Notes: generated by a model from the letters alone, not told the origin. A DNA stretch of 36,857 nucleotides from Nitrosomonadales bacterium (GCA_023259015.1 JAHFRC010000014.1:1-36857); one strand, 5' to 3'; positions 1-8,627 are shown, counted from the stretch's first letter. Numbers and translations are program-made.

Positions 1-594
1 GCTTTATCGGGAGCAATGTATGAACAGCGATTCAACGTGGCGGCTTCGCGCGCACGCGACCGGATGTATTTAGTGCGTTCAGTTGAAAAAGAGCATCTGA
101 GTCCAGCAGACAAGTTGCGCCGTGGTTTAATACAGCATTTTAGTTCGCCTTATGCACAAGATGAGAATCGAGTAGATGATCTACGCAAATTGTGCGAATC
201 ACCTTTTGAGCATGAGGTATATGACGAATTGATTCAACACGGCTATCGGGTTATTCCACAAGTAAAGGTTGGGAGTTATCGACTTGATATGGTTGTCGAA
301 GGGCATAATGATTTGCGCCTGGCAGTGGAGTGTGATGGTGATCGTTATCATGGCCCAGATAAATGGGCTGATGACATGCAACGACAACGCATCCTTGAGC
401 GTGCGGGGTGGGTATTCTGGCGGTGTTTTGCATCTAGTTTTGTGCGACGCCGCAGCGAGATGATTTCAGACTTATTGAGAACGCTGGACGAAAGAGGAAT
501 TGAGCCCATAGGCTCAGAAAATGCACCACGTAGTGTCCATACTGAGCAACGCCGTTTATCAGCTTTCCCAATAGTTGTTTCGGATATGGCATGA
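1..594 (+). CDS. C-terminal fragment of SF1 helicase with MTES_1575/Vsr-like nuclease domain
   Basis: The reading frame is open from base 1, upstream of the ATG at 16, so this is the 3' end of a gene cut by the window edge. The opening residues RFNVAASRARDRMYLV match motif VI of superfamily I helicases (the arginine-finger NVAxSRAR block). After a linker of about 45 residues comes a Vsr/MTES_1575-type fold: AVECDGDRYHG, then DDMQRQRILERAGW and RCF, the usual E-CDG-H / D-R / GW-R pattern of these endonuclease-like domains. Large proteins joining DUF4011/AAA helicase parts to such a domain are common in accessory and defence regions. The nuclease-like domain may bind or cut DNA; activity is inferred. 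The stop overlaps the start of the next gene by 4 nt (ATGA), suggesting translational coupling with a second nuclease family. Confidence 0.75.
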   Translation, partial: ALSGAMYEQRFNVAASRARDRMYLVRSVEKEHLSPADKLRRGLIQHFSSPYAQDENRVDDLRKLCESPFEHEVYDELIQHGYRVIPQVKVGSYRLDMVVEGHNDLRLAVECDGDRYHGPDKWADDMQRQRILERAGWVFWRCFASSFVRRRSEMISDLLRTLDERGIEPIGSENAPRSVHTEQRRLSAFPIVVSDMA

Positions 595-1661
595 GTGATT
601 TGAAAGTCTCTCCTGAGGGCGATCTGTACCAAGGCATCCGCGACATTCTGTTGTCGGCCAGAACTCAGGCGCGGCGAGCGGTTAACGATGCCATGGTGCA
701 GGCCTATTGGCACGTCGGGCGCTTGATCGTGGAGGATGAGCAGGGCGGAGAGAAGCGGGCCGAGTATGGCAAGGCGGTGTTGTCCGAATTGTCGCGCCGT
801 TTGACGGCAGAATTCGGCAGCGGATTTGCGCCCGATAACCTGCGTAATTTCCGGCAGTTTTACTTGCGCTTTAGCAAGGATGAGATTTGCGACACAGTGT
901 GTCGCGTTTTGTCATGGTCGCATTTCCGCATGTTGATGCGGGTGGAGAACAAGGCGGCGCGAACCTGGTATACCAATGAGGCCGCTTCGCAAGGCTGGAG
1001 TGTACGGGCGCTGGATAGGCAGATTTCCACGCTGTATTACGAGCGTTTGCTGGGTAGCACAAAGCAGGACGGTGTACGTGAAGAGGCCGCAGTAAAAATT
1101 GCCGCCGAAGCGCCAACTGACCCGCGCGACTTTATTCGCGATCCTTATGTGCTGGAATTCCTCGGCGTACAGCCGGACGCATTTCTTTATGAGCAGGAAG
1201 TCGAACAGGGTTTGATCGACCGCTTGCAGCAATTCATGATGGAGCTGGGCAAGGGGTTCGCTTTTGTGGCGCGGCAAAAGCGCTTGCAGGTGGAGGGCGA
1301 TGATTTCTTCGTTGACCTGGTGTTCTACAACTACTTGCTCAAATGCTTTGTGCTGATTGATCTCAAGGTGGGCAAGTTGGCGCATCAGGATGTCGGGCAA
1401 CTGGATATGTATGTGCGGGTGTTTGACGAACAGCAGCGTGGCACGGGCGACAACCCAACCATCGGTTTGATCCTGTGTTCGGAACGCAATGCGGCGGTAG
1501 CCAAATATTCTGCGCTTGCCGACAATGAAAAATTGTTTGCCAGCAAGTACCAAACTTTCTTGCCGAGCGAGGAAGAATTGCGTGCCGAACTGGAGCGGGA
1601 TCGCGCGTTGTTGGAGAATGCACGTGAAAGTTTGGATCAAACAGGGGCGGTGGATGATTGA
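591..1661 (+). CDS. YhcG/DUF1016 family PDDEXK nuclease
   Basis: A 356-residue protein typical of the DUF1016/YhcG family. It has an N-terminal helical DNA-binding-like region (YQGIRDILLSARTQARRAVN, YWHVGRLIVE, LRNFRQFYL, SWSHFRMLMRVEN) and a C-terminal PDDEXK fold. The likely catalytic residues lie in DFFVDLVFYN and FVLIDLKVG, with a following Q-LDMYV helix. The family is placed in the restriction-endonuclease-like superfamily; a precise substrate is not established for this member. It overlaps the upstream helicase gene by 4 nt, so both are probably made from one mRNA. The pairing suggests an accessory DNA-processing or defence function (inference). The length is normal for the family, and no frameshift is visible. 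Confidence 0.85.
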   Translation: MSDLKVSPEGDLYQGIRDILLSARTQARRAVNDAMVQAYWHVGRLIVEDEQGGEKRAEYGKAVLSELSRRLTAEFGSGFAPDNLRNFRQFYLRFSKDEICDTVCRVLSWSHFRMLMRVENKAARTWYTNEAASQGWSVRALDRQISTLYYERLLGSTKQDGVREEAAVKIAAEAPTDPRDFIRDPYVLEFLGVQPDAFLYEQEVEQGLIDRLQQFMMELGKGFAFVARQKRLQVEGDDFFVDLVFYNYLLKCFVLIDLKVGKLAHQDVGQLDMYVRVFDEQQRGTGDNPTIGLILCSERNAAVAKYSALADNEKLFASKYQTFLPSEEELRAELERDRALLENARESLDQTGAVDD

Positions 1662-1785
1662 CTTTACTCCCGCACAAGTCATTACCGATTTTCAAGTCTT
1701 CCCAATTTGGAACGCAGTGCGTACCGAATTGATGAGACTGGTAAAATGGGAACTCAAGATGGCGAAGGAATTACCGGATGAGTAG
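1654..1785 (+). CDS. Possible 43-residue small ORF bridging DUF1016 and ybgC
   Basis: Within the longer track ORF 1516..1785, an ATG at 1654 overlaps the DUF1016 stop by 8 nt. It opens a 43-codon frame (MIDFTPAQVITDF to KELPDE) whose stop lies just inside ybgC. This frame covers the entire 116-nt spacer between the two genes. The product would be amphipathic with no recognised domain. The ribosome binding site is weak (GGGGCGG, close to the ATG). It may be a real coupled micro-ORF or a chance open frame; I cannot tell which from one sequence. Confidence 0.2.
   Translation: MIDFTPAQVITDFQVFPIWNAVRTELMRLVKWELKMAKELPDE
1739..1747 (+). promoter_or_regulatory. Possible extended -10 promoter for the tol-pal operon
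   Basis: TGGTAAAAT fits an extended -10 element (TGn followed by TAAAAT, 5/6 to TATAAT). It lies about 30 bp upstream of the ybgC ATG, leaving a leader of roughly 24 nt. No good -35 is visible at 16-18 bp, which is acceptable for extended -10 promoters. This is motif evidence only. Confidence 0.35.
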
Positions 1786-2191
1786 GCATTTGCAGGTTTA
1801 CACCCTGCCGATCCGCGTGTACTTTCAGGACACCGATGCGGGCGGTGTGGTGTATCACGCCAGCTATGTGAACTTCATGGAGCGGGCGCGCACCGAGTGG
1901 TTGCGCGAGCGCTATGGCTACAGCAATGCCGATCTGATGCGCGAATTCGGCGTGGCGTTTGTGGTGCGTTCGCTCAAGCTGGATTATATGAAGCCCGCGT
2001 TGCTGGATGACTTGTTAAGCGTCACCGCGCAGGTCAAGGATCTTGGCAGTAGCCGCGTGACATTGCTGCAAACGGTGATGCGCGGCGATGAGGTGCTGGT
2101 GGAGGCGGAAATTCATCTGGTGTGTGTGACCATGACCAATTTCAAGCCGGTGCGTGTGCCGGAAGCGTTGCGTGAACAATGGAAAGAATAA
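1778..2191 (+). CDS. ybgC: Tol-Pal-associated acyl-CoA thioesterase YbgC
   Basis: A 137-residue hot-dog-fold thioesterase of the 4HBT/YbgC family. The N-terminal signature RVYFQDTDAGGVVYHASYVNFMERAR carries the catalytic aspartate (DTDAGG) and the YHxxY segment on the central helix. YbgC proteins hydrolyse acyl-CoAs in the cytoplasm and are the conserved first gene of tol-pal operons; their link to envelope or phospholipid metabolism is known but not fully defined. The ATG at 1778 is preceded by AAGGAAT at suitable spacing. tolQ starts 1 nt after its stop, consistent with one operon. Confidence 0.93.
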   Translation: MSRHLQVYTLPIRVYFQDTDAGGVVYHASYVNFMERARTEWLRERYGYSNADLMREFGVAFVVRSLKLDYMKPALLDDLLSVTAQVKDLGSSRVTLLQTVMRGDEVLVEAEIHLVCVTMTNFKPVRVPEALREQWKE

Positions 2192-2192
2192 A

Positions 2193-2867
2193 ATGAATGT
2201 GACACAGGATTTGTCGTTTCTGCACCTGCTTGAAAACGCCAGCGTGCTGGTGCAACTGGTAATGGGGCTGTTGCTGCTGGTCTCGCTGATGTCGTGGTGG
2301 TACATTTTCATCAAGATGTTTGCCGTCAGGATGGCGGTAAAGCAGAGCGAAGAGTTCGAGGAGACGTTCTGGAATAATCCCGACCTCGTAAAGCTGTACC
2401 AGAGCTCTAATGTTGCGAGCGGCAATGCGGGAAGCATGGCGCGGATTTTCGCCGCCGGCTTTGCCGAGTTCATCAAGCTGAAGAAGAAGCATGGCATGGA
2501 AAACAGCGCGGTAATGGAGGGTACGAGCCGCGCCATGCGCGCCACTTACCAGCGCGAGATGGATAATCTCGAATCGCATTTGTCTTTTCTCGCCACTGTG
2601 GGTTCGGTAAGCCCCTATGTCGGGCTGTTCGGCACGGTGTGGGGTATCATGAATGCATTCCGCGGCCTGTCCAATGTCGGCCAGGCTACGCTGGCACACG
2701 TAGCGCCGGGCATCGCCGAGGCGCTGGTCGCCACCGCGATGGGCCTGTTCGCCGCTATTCCGGCGGTGGTGGCCTATAACCGCTATGCGCATGATGTGGG
2801 GCGTTTGTCATCGCGCTTCGAGAGTTTCATGGAAGAGTTTTCCAACGTACTACAACGCCAATCATGA
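2193..2867 (+). CDS. tolQ: Tol-Pal system proton channel subunit TolQ
   Basis: The track ORF begins at 2154 inside ybgC. I place the start at the ATG at 2193, which has GGAAAG upstream and gives a 224-residue protein of normal TolQ length. Three membrane segments are visible: residues about 17-39 (LVMGLLLLVSLMSWW), about 136-154 (SVSPYVGLFGTVWGIMNAF) and about 170-196 (PGIAEALVATAMGLFAAIPAVVAYN). The last two carry the conserved ExbB/TolQ/MotA channel signatures. TolQ forms a pentameric inner-membrane stator around TolR and uses the proton-motive force to energise TolA, supporting outer-membrane constriction at division. Its stop overlaps the tolR start by 4 nt. Confidence 0.96.
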   Translation: MNVTQDLSFLHLLENASVLVQLVMGLLLLVSLMSWWYIFIKMFAVRMAVKQSEEFEETFWNNPDLVKLYQSSNVASGNAGSMARIFAAGFAEFIKLKKKHGMENSAVMEGTSRAMRATYQREMDNLESHLSFLATVGSVSPYVGLFGTVWGIMNAFRGLSNVGQATLAHVAPGIAEALVATAMGLFAAIPAVVAYNRYAHDVGRLSSRFESFMEEFSNVLQRQS

Positions 2868-3292
2868 ACATCCGCCGTTCCACCCACAGCCCGATGAGCC
2901 AGATCAATGTGGTGCCTTACATCGATGTGATGCTGGTGCTGCTGGTGATATTCATGATCACCGCACCGCTGATGAATCCGGGGCAGATCGACTTGCCCAG
3001 CGTGGGCAAGTCGCTGGCGCCGCCCATTGCGCCGCTGGAAGTCATCATCAAGAAGGATGCTACGCTGGCGTTGCGTGACCGCAGCAAGGGTGACAGGGAG
3101 CTGGATGTGTCGCGTGGTGAATTGGTTGAAATGATCAAGCAGAAGCAGGCGCAGAATGAGGAACAGCCGGTGGTGATCTCTGCCGACAAGAATGTGCGCT
3201 ACGAAGAAGTGATCAACGTCATGGATGTATTGCAGCAACAGCAAATAAAGAAGGTTGGGCTGCTGGCGCAAACCAGGGCAGCCTCCAAATAA
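2864..3292 (+). CDS. tolR: Tol-Pal system protein TolR
   Basis: A 142-residue ExbD/TolR family protein. The N-terminus SQINVVPYIDVMLVLLVIFMITAP is the single membrane helix with the conserved proton-path aspartate (PYIDVMLVLL). The remainder is the periplasmic domain, ending in the usual amphipathic segment after VVISADKNVRYEEVINVMDVLQ. TolR works with TolQ as the ion-driven motor and can bind peptidoglycan. The start codon overlaps the tolQ stop (ATGA), and tolA follows 7 nt after its stop. Length and layout are standard. Confidence 0.96.
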   Translation: MNIRRSTHSPMSQINVVPYIDVMLVLLVIFMITAPLMNPGQIDLPSVGKSLAPPIAPLEVIIKKDATLALRDRSKGDRELDVSRGELVEMIKQKQAQNEEQPVVISADKNVRYEEVINVMDVLQQQQIKKVGLLAQTRAASK

Positions 3293-3299
3293 GCCCGCC

Positions 3300-4082
3300 A
3301 TGAGCGCAGCCGTATATGCCGAGCCTTACAAACTGCCCGCCGGGGCATTGGCGCTGGCGGTGCATGCCGCATTTTTTGCGCTGCTGTATTTTGGCATTAG
3401 CTGGCGCGCCGAGCCGCCGCAAGGCATGGTGGTAGATATCTGGGACAGCCTGCCCGAGATGAAAAATATCCCGGCCAAAGTTACGCCGCCCGAAGAAGCG
3501 CAACCCGAACCCCTGAAGCCGGTGGAGCCGCCCAAGCCGGTTGAGACTCAAAAATTAGCCAAGCCTGCGCAACCTGCGGAGCCGCACAAAGCCGACATTG
3601 AGCTGGCAGAAAAGAAAAAGCAAAAGGCCAAACTCGACGAGATCAAGAAGCAAATGGAGCAGAAAAAAATAATTGAGGCCGAAAAGATGCGGGCTGCACA
3701 AGCAGAGCAGGAGCGGATACGCACCGTACAGGCCGAACAGGAACGGGCGCGCGCAGAACAGGCAGCCAAGGCGGCTGCAGCCATTGCCAGCGAGATTGGC
3801 AAATACAAGGAATTGATTCGTTCCAAGATACGCCACAACATCGTGCGTCCGCCAGATGTGCCGGATAACGCCAGGGCGGAATTCGATGTGACGCTGCTGC
3901 CCGGCGGGACAGTGCTGAATGCAAAGCTGAACAGGCAGAGCGGAAATGAGGCTTACGACGCGGCGGTGGAGCGCGCCATCTTGAAATCGCAGCCTTTGCC
4001 GCTGCCGCCAGATGTGGCGTTGTTCAATAAATTTCGTGAGCTGCACCTGAAATTCTGCCCCGAGGAAAATTCATGCAAGTAA
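3300..4082 (+). CDS. tolA: Cell envelope integrity protein TolA
   Basis: The track ORF opens at 3255 inside tolR; the ATG at 3300 gives a 260-residue TolA. It has the three TolA regions: an inner-membrane helix at about residues 14-31 (LALAVHAAFFALLYFGISW); a proline-rich then Lys/Glu/Ala-rich coiled coil (PEEAQPEPLKPVEPPKPVE, then KKKQKAKLDEIKKQMEQKK and QAEQERIR repeats); and a C-terminal TonB-like domain (YKELIRSKIRHNIVRPPDVPDNARAEFDVTLLPGGTV). TolA spans the periplasm and couples the TolQR motor to TolB/Pal at the outer membrane. It overlaps tolB by 10 nt. The coiled-coil region is shorter than in E. coli, which is usual in Betaproteobacteria. Confidence 0.93.
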   Translation: MSAAVYAEPYKLPAGALALAVHAAFFALLYFGISWRAEPPQGMVVDIWDSLPEMKNIPAKVTPPEEAQPEPLKPVEPPKPVETQKLAKPAQPAEPHKADIELAEKKKQKAKLDEIKKQMEQKKIIEAEKMRAAQAEQERIRTVQAEQERARAEQAAKAAAAIASEIGKYKELIRSKIRHNIVRPPDVPDNARAEFDVTLLPGGTVLNAKLNRQSGNEAYDAAVERAILKSQPLPLPPDVALFNKFRELHLKFCPEENSCK

Positions 4083-5347
4083 CAAGGTTTTTGCGGTGTT
4101 TTGGTTTGCTGGTGTTGTTCTATGTCGCAATGCCTGCACATGCCGCATTGGACATCGAGATCATCGGGGCGGGGGAACACCAGATTCCTGTTGCCATTGT
4201 GCCGTTCGCGGGTGAAGAGAAGTTTGCGCAGAGCATCAGCCAAGTGGTTTCTGCAGACTTGGCGCGCAGCGGCCTATTCCGGCTGGTTGACCCGGCCGGC
4301 AAAACGCCGCACGACCCGCGCGAAGTGGCGTATGCCGACTGGGCGGGAGTCGATGCAATAGCCATAGGCAGCGTAGAGGAACAGGTTAACAACCGTGTCT
4401 CGGTAAAATTCCGGCTGTTGGACACCGTCAAGAAAACTGAGCTTGCCGGCCAGGCAGTATCCGGCAGGACAGACCAATTGCGCGCCATCGCACATCGCAT
4501 TGCCGACTTGATTTATGAAAAACTCACCGGTGACGCCGGGGTGTTCAGCACGCGTATTGTTTATGTCAACAGGCAAGGCAAGGCTAACCGGCTGGTGGTG
4601 GCGGACAGCGACGGATATGGTGAACAGACAGTGCTGGCGACCAACGAACCCATCATGTCGCCTTCTTGGTCGCCGGATGGCAGCCATCTCGCCTATGTGA
4701 CTTTCGAACATGGCCATGCGGTGGTGTATGTGCAATCTCTGCTTACCAGCCAGCGTATTGTGGTGGCCAAATTTCCCGGCAGCAACAGCGCTCCCGCCTG
4801 GTCGCCGGACGGCAGGCAGCTTGCCGTCGTGCTGACGCGCGATGGCAGCTCGCAGATATACCTGGTGCGGCCTGACGGCAGCGACTTGCGCCGGATTACA
4901 TTCAGCGGAGCGATTGATACGGAGCCGAATTTTTCACCGGACGGGCAGTACCTGTTGTTCACTTCTGACCGTGGCGGCAGCCCGCAGATTTACCGGGTGC
5001 CGGTGGAGGGCAGGGAAACCGAACGGCTAACCTTCGATGGCGGCAATAATTTTTCGCCGCGTTACAGCCCGGATGGCAAGAGCTTTGTTTTTGCGCACCT
5101 GACTGGAGGACGTTTTTATATAGCCACCCAGGATTTTGAAACCAGGCAGATGCAGTTATTAACCGAAGGGGGATGGGAGAAAAAACCGAGTTTTGCCCCC
5201 AACGGCAAACTCATCCTGTTTGCCACCGAGGCACAGGGTCGTGGTATATTAGCGACAGTGTCCAGCGACGGCAGGGTAAAACAGAGAATGTTTCCGCAAG
5301 CAGGGGATATTCGCGAGCCGGTGTGGGGACCTTTCCTGAAACAATAA
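4073..5347 (+). CDS. tolB: Tol-Pal system beta-propeller protein TolB
   Basis: A 424-residue periplasmic protein. It has a Sec signal peptide (MQVTRFLRCFGLLVLFYVAMPAHA, likely cleaved after AHA), an N-terminal alpha/beta domain (VAIVPFAGEEKFAQSISQVVSADLARSGLF), and a six-bladed propeller built from PD40-type repeats. The repeats show as SPSWSPDGSHLAYV, APAWSPDGRQLAVV, EPNFSPDGQYLLF, SPRYSPDGKSFVF and KPSFAPNGKLILF. TolB binds Pal through the propeller and TolA through its N-terminus, recycling Pal during division. It overlaps tolA by 10 nt and is followed by pal after 20 nt. Length is normal. Confidence 0.96.
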   Translation: MQVTRFLRCFGLLVLFYVAMPAHAALDIEIIGAGEHQIPVAIVPFAGEEKFAQSISQVVSADLARSGLFRLVDPAGKTPHDPREVAYADWAGVDAIAIGSVEEQVNNRVSVKFRLLDTVKKTELAGQAVSGRTDQLRAIAHRIADLIYEKLTGDAGVFSTRIVYVNRQGKANRLVVADSDGYGEQTVLATNEPIMSPSWSPDGSHLAYVTFEHGHAVVYVQSLLTSQRIVVAKFPGSNSAPAWSPDGRQLAVVLTRDGSSQIYLVRPDGSDLRRITFSGAIDTEPNFSPDGQYLLFTSDRGGSPQIYRVPVEGRETERLTFDGGNNFSPRYSPDGKSFVFAHLTGGRFYIATQDFETRQMQLLTEGGWEKKPSFAPNGKLILFATEAQGRGILATVSSDGRVKQRMFPQAGDIREPVWGPFLKQ

Positions 5348-5367
5348 TTTTTAAAGGGGATAAATTT

Positions 5368-5886
5368 ATGAAAAAGCTGCTTATAGGTGCATTGCTGGCA
5401 AATCTCCTGGCCGCTTGCGCCAGCCAAAAACCAGCAGAACCAGTTGTTGAAGCCAAACCCGCTCCGGTTGCCGAAGCTCCCAAACAAGTTGAGCAAAAGG
5501 CAGCTCCCGCTCCGGCTCAAGTTGTGATTGACCCCCTGAATGATCCCAACAGCATTTTGGCCAAACGTAGCACATATTATCCATTCGATGTGTATGTATT
5601 GCAGGATGCCGACAAGCTCATTGTTCAGGCACACGCCCGTTACCTGAGCGAACATCCCTACCGCATGGTGCGGCTGGAAGGCAATTGCGATGAGCGCGGC
5701 AGCAATGAATACAACTTGGGGTTGGGCCAGCGCCGCGCCGATGGCGTGAAAAAGGCATTGCAAATGGGCGGTGTCAAGGATAGTCAGATTGAAACCGTCA
5801 GCTATGGCGAGGAAAAACCGAAGCTTACCTGCCATGAAGAAAAGTGCTGGAAGGAAAACCGCCGCACCGACCTGAACTATCGCTAG
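5368..5886 (+). CDS. pal: Peptidoglycan-associated lipoprotein Pal
   Basis: The ORF track starts at 5173 inside tolB. The true start is the ATG at 5368 with a clear AAAGGGGAT ribosome binding site, giving 172 residues. The N-terminus MKKLLIGALLANLLAACAS has a lipobox (LAAC), so the mature protein is lipidated at Cys18. A Pro/Ala/Val-rich linker leads to an OmpA-like peptidoglycan-binding domain: YYPFDVYVLQD, then HPYRMVRLEGNCDERGSNEYNLGLGQRRAD, with the DERGSxEYNxxLGxRRA signature. Pal anchors the outer membrane to the cell wall and interacts with TolB and TolA. Confidence 0.96.
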   Translation: MKKLLIGALLANLLAACASQKPAEPVVEAKPAPVAEAPKQVEQKAAPAPAQVVIDPLNDPNSILAKRSTYYPFDVYVLQDADKLIVQAHARYLSEHPYRMVRLEGNCDERGSNEYNLGLGQRRADGVKKALQMGGVKDSQIETVSYGEEKPKLTCHEEKCWKENRRTDLNYR

Positions 5887-5894
5887 ATTAAAGC

Positions 5895-6671
5895 ATGAAG
5901 TTGCGTGTTTTGCTGGTGGTCGGCTTGTGTGTTGCCGGGGGGCAGGCCCGTGCGGGCCTGCTCAGCGATGACGAGGCGCGCGAGCAGGTGCGCCAAGTCG
6001 ATACGCGTGTTTCAAAACTGGAAGAATCAAGCAAGCAACAGGACGGAATCAACAAGCAACAAACCCGTTCCCTGCTTGACCTGCAAACACAGATAGAAGC
6101 GCAAAACGCGGAATTGCGCAAATTAACCGGACAGAACGAAGAGCTGGTGCATAACCTGCAGGATGCGGAAAAGCGACAGAAAGATTTTTACATTGATCTG
6201 GATACCCGCTTGCGCCATTTCGAATCGGCCGAGGCGGCTGCACCGCCCCCTCCTTCGCCGGATAAATCAGCCGATATGGATGAGGCGGACAACCCGGCAG
6301 TGGAGAACCGCGCCTACGAGGCAGCATACAAGCTTTTCAAGACGAACGAGCACCAGAATGCCATAAGCGCATTTCAGGAATTTTTGAAAAAATTTCCCGG
6401 GTCGGTACATGTGCCAAGTGTTCATTACGCAATGGGTAGCGCTTATTTTGCGATGAAGGATTATAAGAATGCGCTGGCCAGTTACCAGATGATAATGAGC
6501 AAGTACTCGTTCAGTCCGAAGATGCCTGAAGCCATGCTGAATTCAGCAGCCTGCCAGCAGGAACTCAAGGATGTGGCGGCAGCCAGAAAAACCCTTACGC
6601 AACTCATCGCCAAATACCCCGGTAGCGAAACGGCCATCGAAGCCAAAAAACGCCTGGCGGCACTCAAGTAG
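5895..6671 (+). CDS. cpoB: Cell division coordinator CpoB (YbgF)
   Basis: A 258-residue periplasmic protein closing the tol-pal cluster. It has a signal peptide MKLRVLLVVGLCVAGGQARA, then a coiled coil (about residues 25-105; QVRQVDTRVSKLEESSKQQDGI, LRKLTGQNEELVHNLQDAEKR) matching the TolA-binding trimerisation domain. A proline-rich hinge (APPPPSPDK) follows, then tetratricopeptide repeats (AYEAAYKLFKTNEHQNAISAFQEFLKKFP, YFAMKDYKNALASYQMI, AARKTLTQLIAKYPGSETAIEAKKRLAAL). CpoB links Tol-Pal constriction with PBP1B/LpoB peptidoglycan synthesis in E. coli. It starts 8 nt after pal, and queE follows 8 nt after its stop. Confidence 0.94.
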   Translation: MKLRVLLVVGLCVAGGQARAGLLSDDEAREQVRQVDTRVSKLEESSKQQDGINKQQTRSLLDLQTQIEAQNAELRKLTGQNEELVHNLQDAEKRQKDFYIDLDTRLRHFESAEAAAPPPPSPDKSADMDEADNPAVENRAYEAAYKLFKTNEHQNAISAFQEFLKKFPGSVHVPSVHYAMGSAYFAMKDYKNALASYQMIMSKYSFSPKMPEAMLNSAACQQELKDVAAARKTLTQLIAKYPGSETAIEAKKRLAALK

Positions 6672-6679
6672 GGCTGTTC

Positions 6680-7330
6680 ATGCCCGCCAGCAAGCAACTG
6701 CGCATCAGCGAAATTTTTTATTCATTGCAAGGCGAAACCAGCCGCACCGGGCTGCCTACGGTTTTCGTGCGCCTGACGGGGTGTCCGTTGCGCTGCACTT
6801 ATTGCGACACCACTCACGCCTTCAGCGGCGGAAAGAGCATGACGCTTGCCGCGATACTTGCCGAAGTGGCAACTCATCACGCGCGCTATGTTACGGTTAC
6901 CGGCGGCGAGCCATTGGCGCAAAAGGATTGCCCTGTTTTGCTGAGCGCCTTGTGTGACGCCGGTTATGAGGTGTCGCTGGAAACCGGCGGTGCGCTGGAT
7001 GTGTCGGGCGTGGATGTGCGCGTGATGAAGGTGCTGGACATCAAGGCTCCGGCATCGGGAGAGGCTGAAAAAAACCTGTGGAGCAACCTGGCCGCATTGA
7101 ACGCACACGATGAAATAAAATTTGTATTGTGCGATGAAGCGGATTACATGTGGGCCAAACAGGTGCTGCACGAGCGGAATTTGGCGGGCAGATGCGGCGT
7201 GCTGTTTTCCCCCGTATCCGACCGGCTGTCGGCCACCACATTGGCCGGGTGGATATTGCGCGATAACTTGCCGGTGCGCCTGCAATTGCAATTGCATAAG
7301 TTATTATGGGGCAATGCCACGGGACATTAG
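6680..7330 (+). CDS. queE: 7-carboxy-7-deazaguanine synthase QueE
   Basis: A 216-residue radical SAM enzyme that converts 6-carboxytetrahydropterin to 7-carboxy-7-deazaguanine in queuosine (preQ0) synthesis. The CX3CX2C cluster motif is CPLRCTYC, preceded by ISEIFYSLQGETSRTGLPTVFVRLTGC, the canonical QueE opening. TVTGGEPL binds SAM, and the C-terminus LQLHKLLWGN matches the family ending. It is co-directional with cpoB at 8 nt spacing, a frequent arrangement in Proteobacteria. The usual neighbour queC is not here; ychF follows instead. Confidence 0.95.
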   Translation: MPASKQLRISEIFYSLQGETSRTGLPTVFVRLTGCPLRCTYCDTTHAFSGGKSMTLAAILAEVATHHARYVTVTGGEPLAQKDCPVLLSALCDAGYEVSLETGGALDVSGVDVRVMKVLDIKAPASGEAEKNLWSNLAALNAHDEIKFVLCDEADYMWAKQVLHERNLAGRCGVLFSPVSDRLSATTLAGWILRDNLPVRLQLQLHKLLWGNATGH

Positions 7331-7419
7331 GCATGGCTTGGCAGTGTCAATCAATTAACGCCTGCAACTTATTGCAACAGATTTAAGGGTAGTTTTGTTT
7401 TTAATTTAAGGGAATAACC

Positions 7420-8511
7420 ATGAGTTTGAAATGCGGTATCGTCGGCCTGCCCAATGTGGGCAAGTCCACGCTGTTTAATGCCCTTACCAATGCCGGCATC
7501 GAAGCCTCCAACTACCCATTTTGCACGATAGAGCCTAACGTCGGTATCGTGGAAGTGCCGGATGCGCGCATGGCGGCGCTGGCGGAAATCGTCAAGCCGC
7601 AAAGAATGCAATACGCCATCACCGAATTCGTGGATATCGCGGGGCTGGTGGCGGGCGCATCCAGGGGCGAGGGGCTGGGCAACCAGTTTCTTGCCAACAT
7701 CCGCGAAACGGACGGCATCGTAAATGTGGTGCGCTGCTTCGAGGATGACAACGTGATACACGTCGCGGGCAAGGTAGACCCGATTTCCGACATCGAAACC
7801 ATCAACACCGAGCTGGCGCTGGCCGATTTGCAAACAGTGGAAAAAGCGCAGCAACGCAACGGCAAGCTGGCGAGATCGGGCGACAAGGAAGCCGCCAAGT
7901 TCGGCCTGTTGCTGGAGCAGGTTTCCGCGCATCTCGACCAGGGCAAGCCGGCGCGCATGATGAAGCTGGATAAAGACCAGCTCGCACTGCTCAAACCGCT
8001 GTGTCTGCTCACCATCAAGCCGGCCATGTATGTCGCCAATGTAGCGGAGAAAGGCTTCAGCAATAACCCGCTGCTGTCACGGCTGGAAGAATATGCCGCC
8101 AGGGAAGATGCACCGGTGGTGCCGATCTGCGCCGCATTGGAAGCGGAGATTGCCGAGCTTTCCGAAGAAGACAAAAAAGAATTTCTGGCCGATGTAGGAC
8201 TGGAGGAGCCGGGCCTGAACCGCCTGATCCGCGTGGCTTACAAGCTGCTCGGCTTGCAGACCTACTTCACCGCAGGGGTCAAGGAAGTACGCGCTTGGAC
8301 CATCCATGTCGGCGATACCGCACCACAGGCTGCTGGCGTCATCCACAACGATTTCGAGCATGGCTTCATCCGCGCCGAAGTCATCAGCTACGACGACTTC
8401 ATCGCCTGCAAGGGCGAGGCTGGCGCCAAGGAAAAAGGCAGGATGCGCCTGGAAGGCAAAGACTATGTGGTGCGGGATGGCGATGTGATGCACTTTCGCT
8501 TCAATGTATAA
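7420..8511 (+). CDS. ychF: Redox-regulated ribosome-binding ATPase YchF
   Basis: A 363-residue Obg-family P-loop protein. It has Walker [10 protein letters not shown] at residues 8-16, the switch region [12 protein letters not shown], and [25 protein letters not shown] as G3. A coiled-coil helical insertion lies around residues 130-200, and a C-terminal TGS domain ([42 protein letters not shown]) ends in the typical [16 protein letters not shown]. YchF prefers ATP over GTP and binds ribosomes; it has been linked to oxidative-stress control. A good AAGGGAA site precedes the ATG. It stands alone behind an 89-nt spacer after queE. Confidence 0.96.
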   Translation: MSLKCGIVGLPNVGKSTLFNALTNAGIEASNYPFCTIEPNVGIVEVPDARMAALAEIVKPQRMQYAITEFVDIAGLVAGASRGEGLGNQFLANIRETDGIVNVVRCFEDDNVIHVAGKVDPISDIETINTELALADLQTVEKAQQRNGKLARSGDKEAAKFGLLLEQVSAHLDQGKPARMMKLDKDQLALLKPLCLLTIKPAMYVANVAEKGFSNNPLLSRLEEYAAREDAPVVPICAALEAEIAELSEEDKKEFLADVGLEEPGLNRLIRVAYKLLGLQTYFTAGVKEVRAWTIHVGDTAPQAAGVIHNDFEHGFIRAEVISYDDFIACKGEAGAKEKGRMRLEGKDYVVRDGDVMHFRFNV

Positions 8512-8584
8512 TTGTAACCTCACAAAGAGTTCAAGACTGCCGTGCAGCAAGCGCTGGCAAAATGCAGATTGGTTACAATTTTTT
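8511..8584 (+). terminator. Possible terminator after ychF
   Basis: ATTGTAACC (8511-8519) and its exact complement GGTTACAAT (8571-8579) bracket 51 nt and are followed by a T run (8578-8584). A 9-bp stem with a T tail directly after the ychF stop fits an intrinsic terminator, though the loop is unusually long and would need inner pairing (CTGC/GCAG is available). Confidence 0.45.
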
Positions 8585-8627
8585 CATTATGTTTTTCATG
8601 CGCCACAAAAACTCCATGGCTCAGGGC

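Noticed and set aside
912-1682. 256-residue minus-strand ORF
   Set aside because: Antisense to the DUF1016 gene; no motifs, and its coding context is unsupported.
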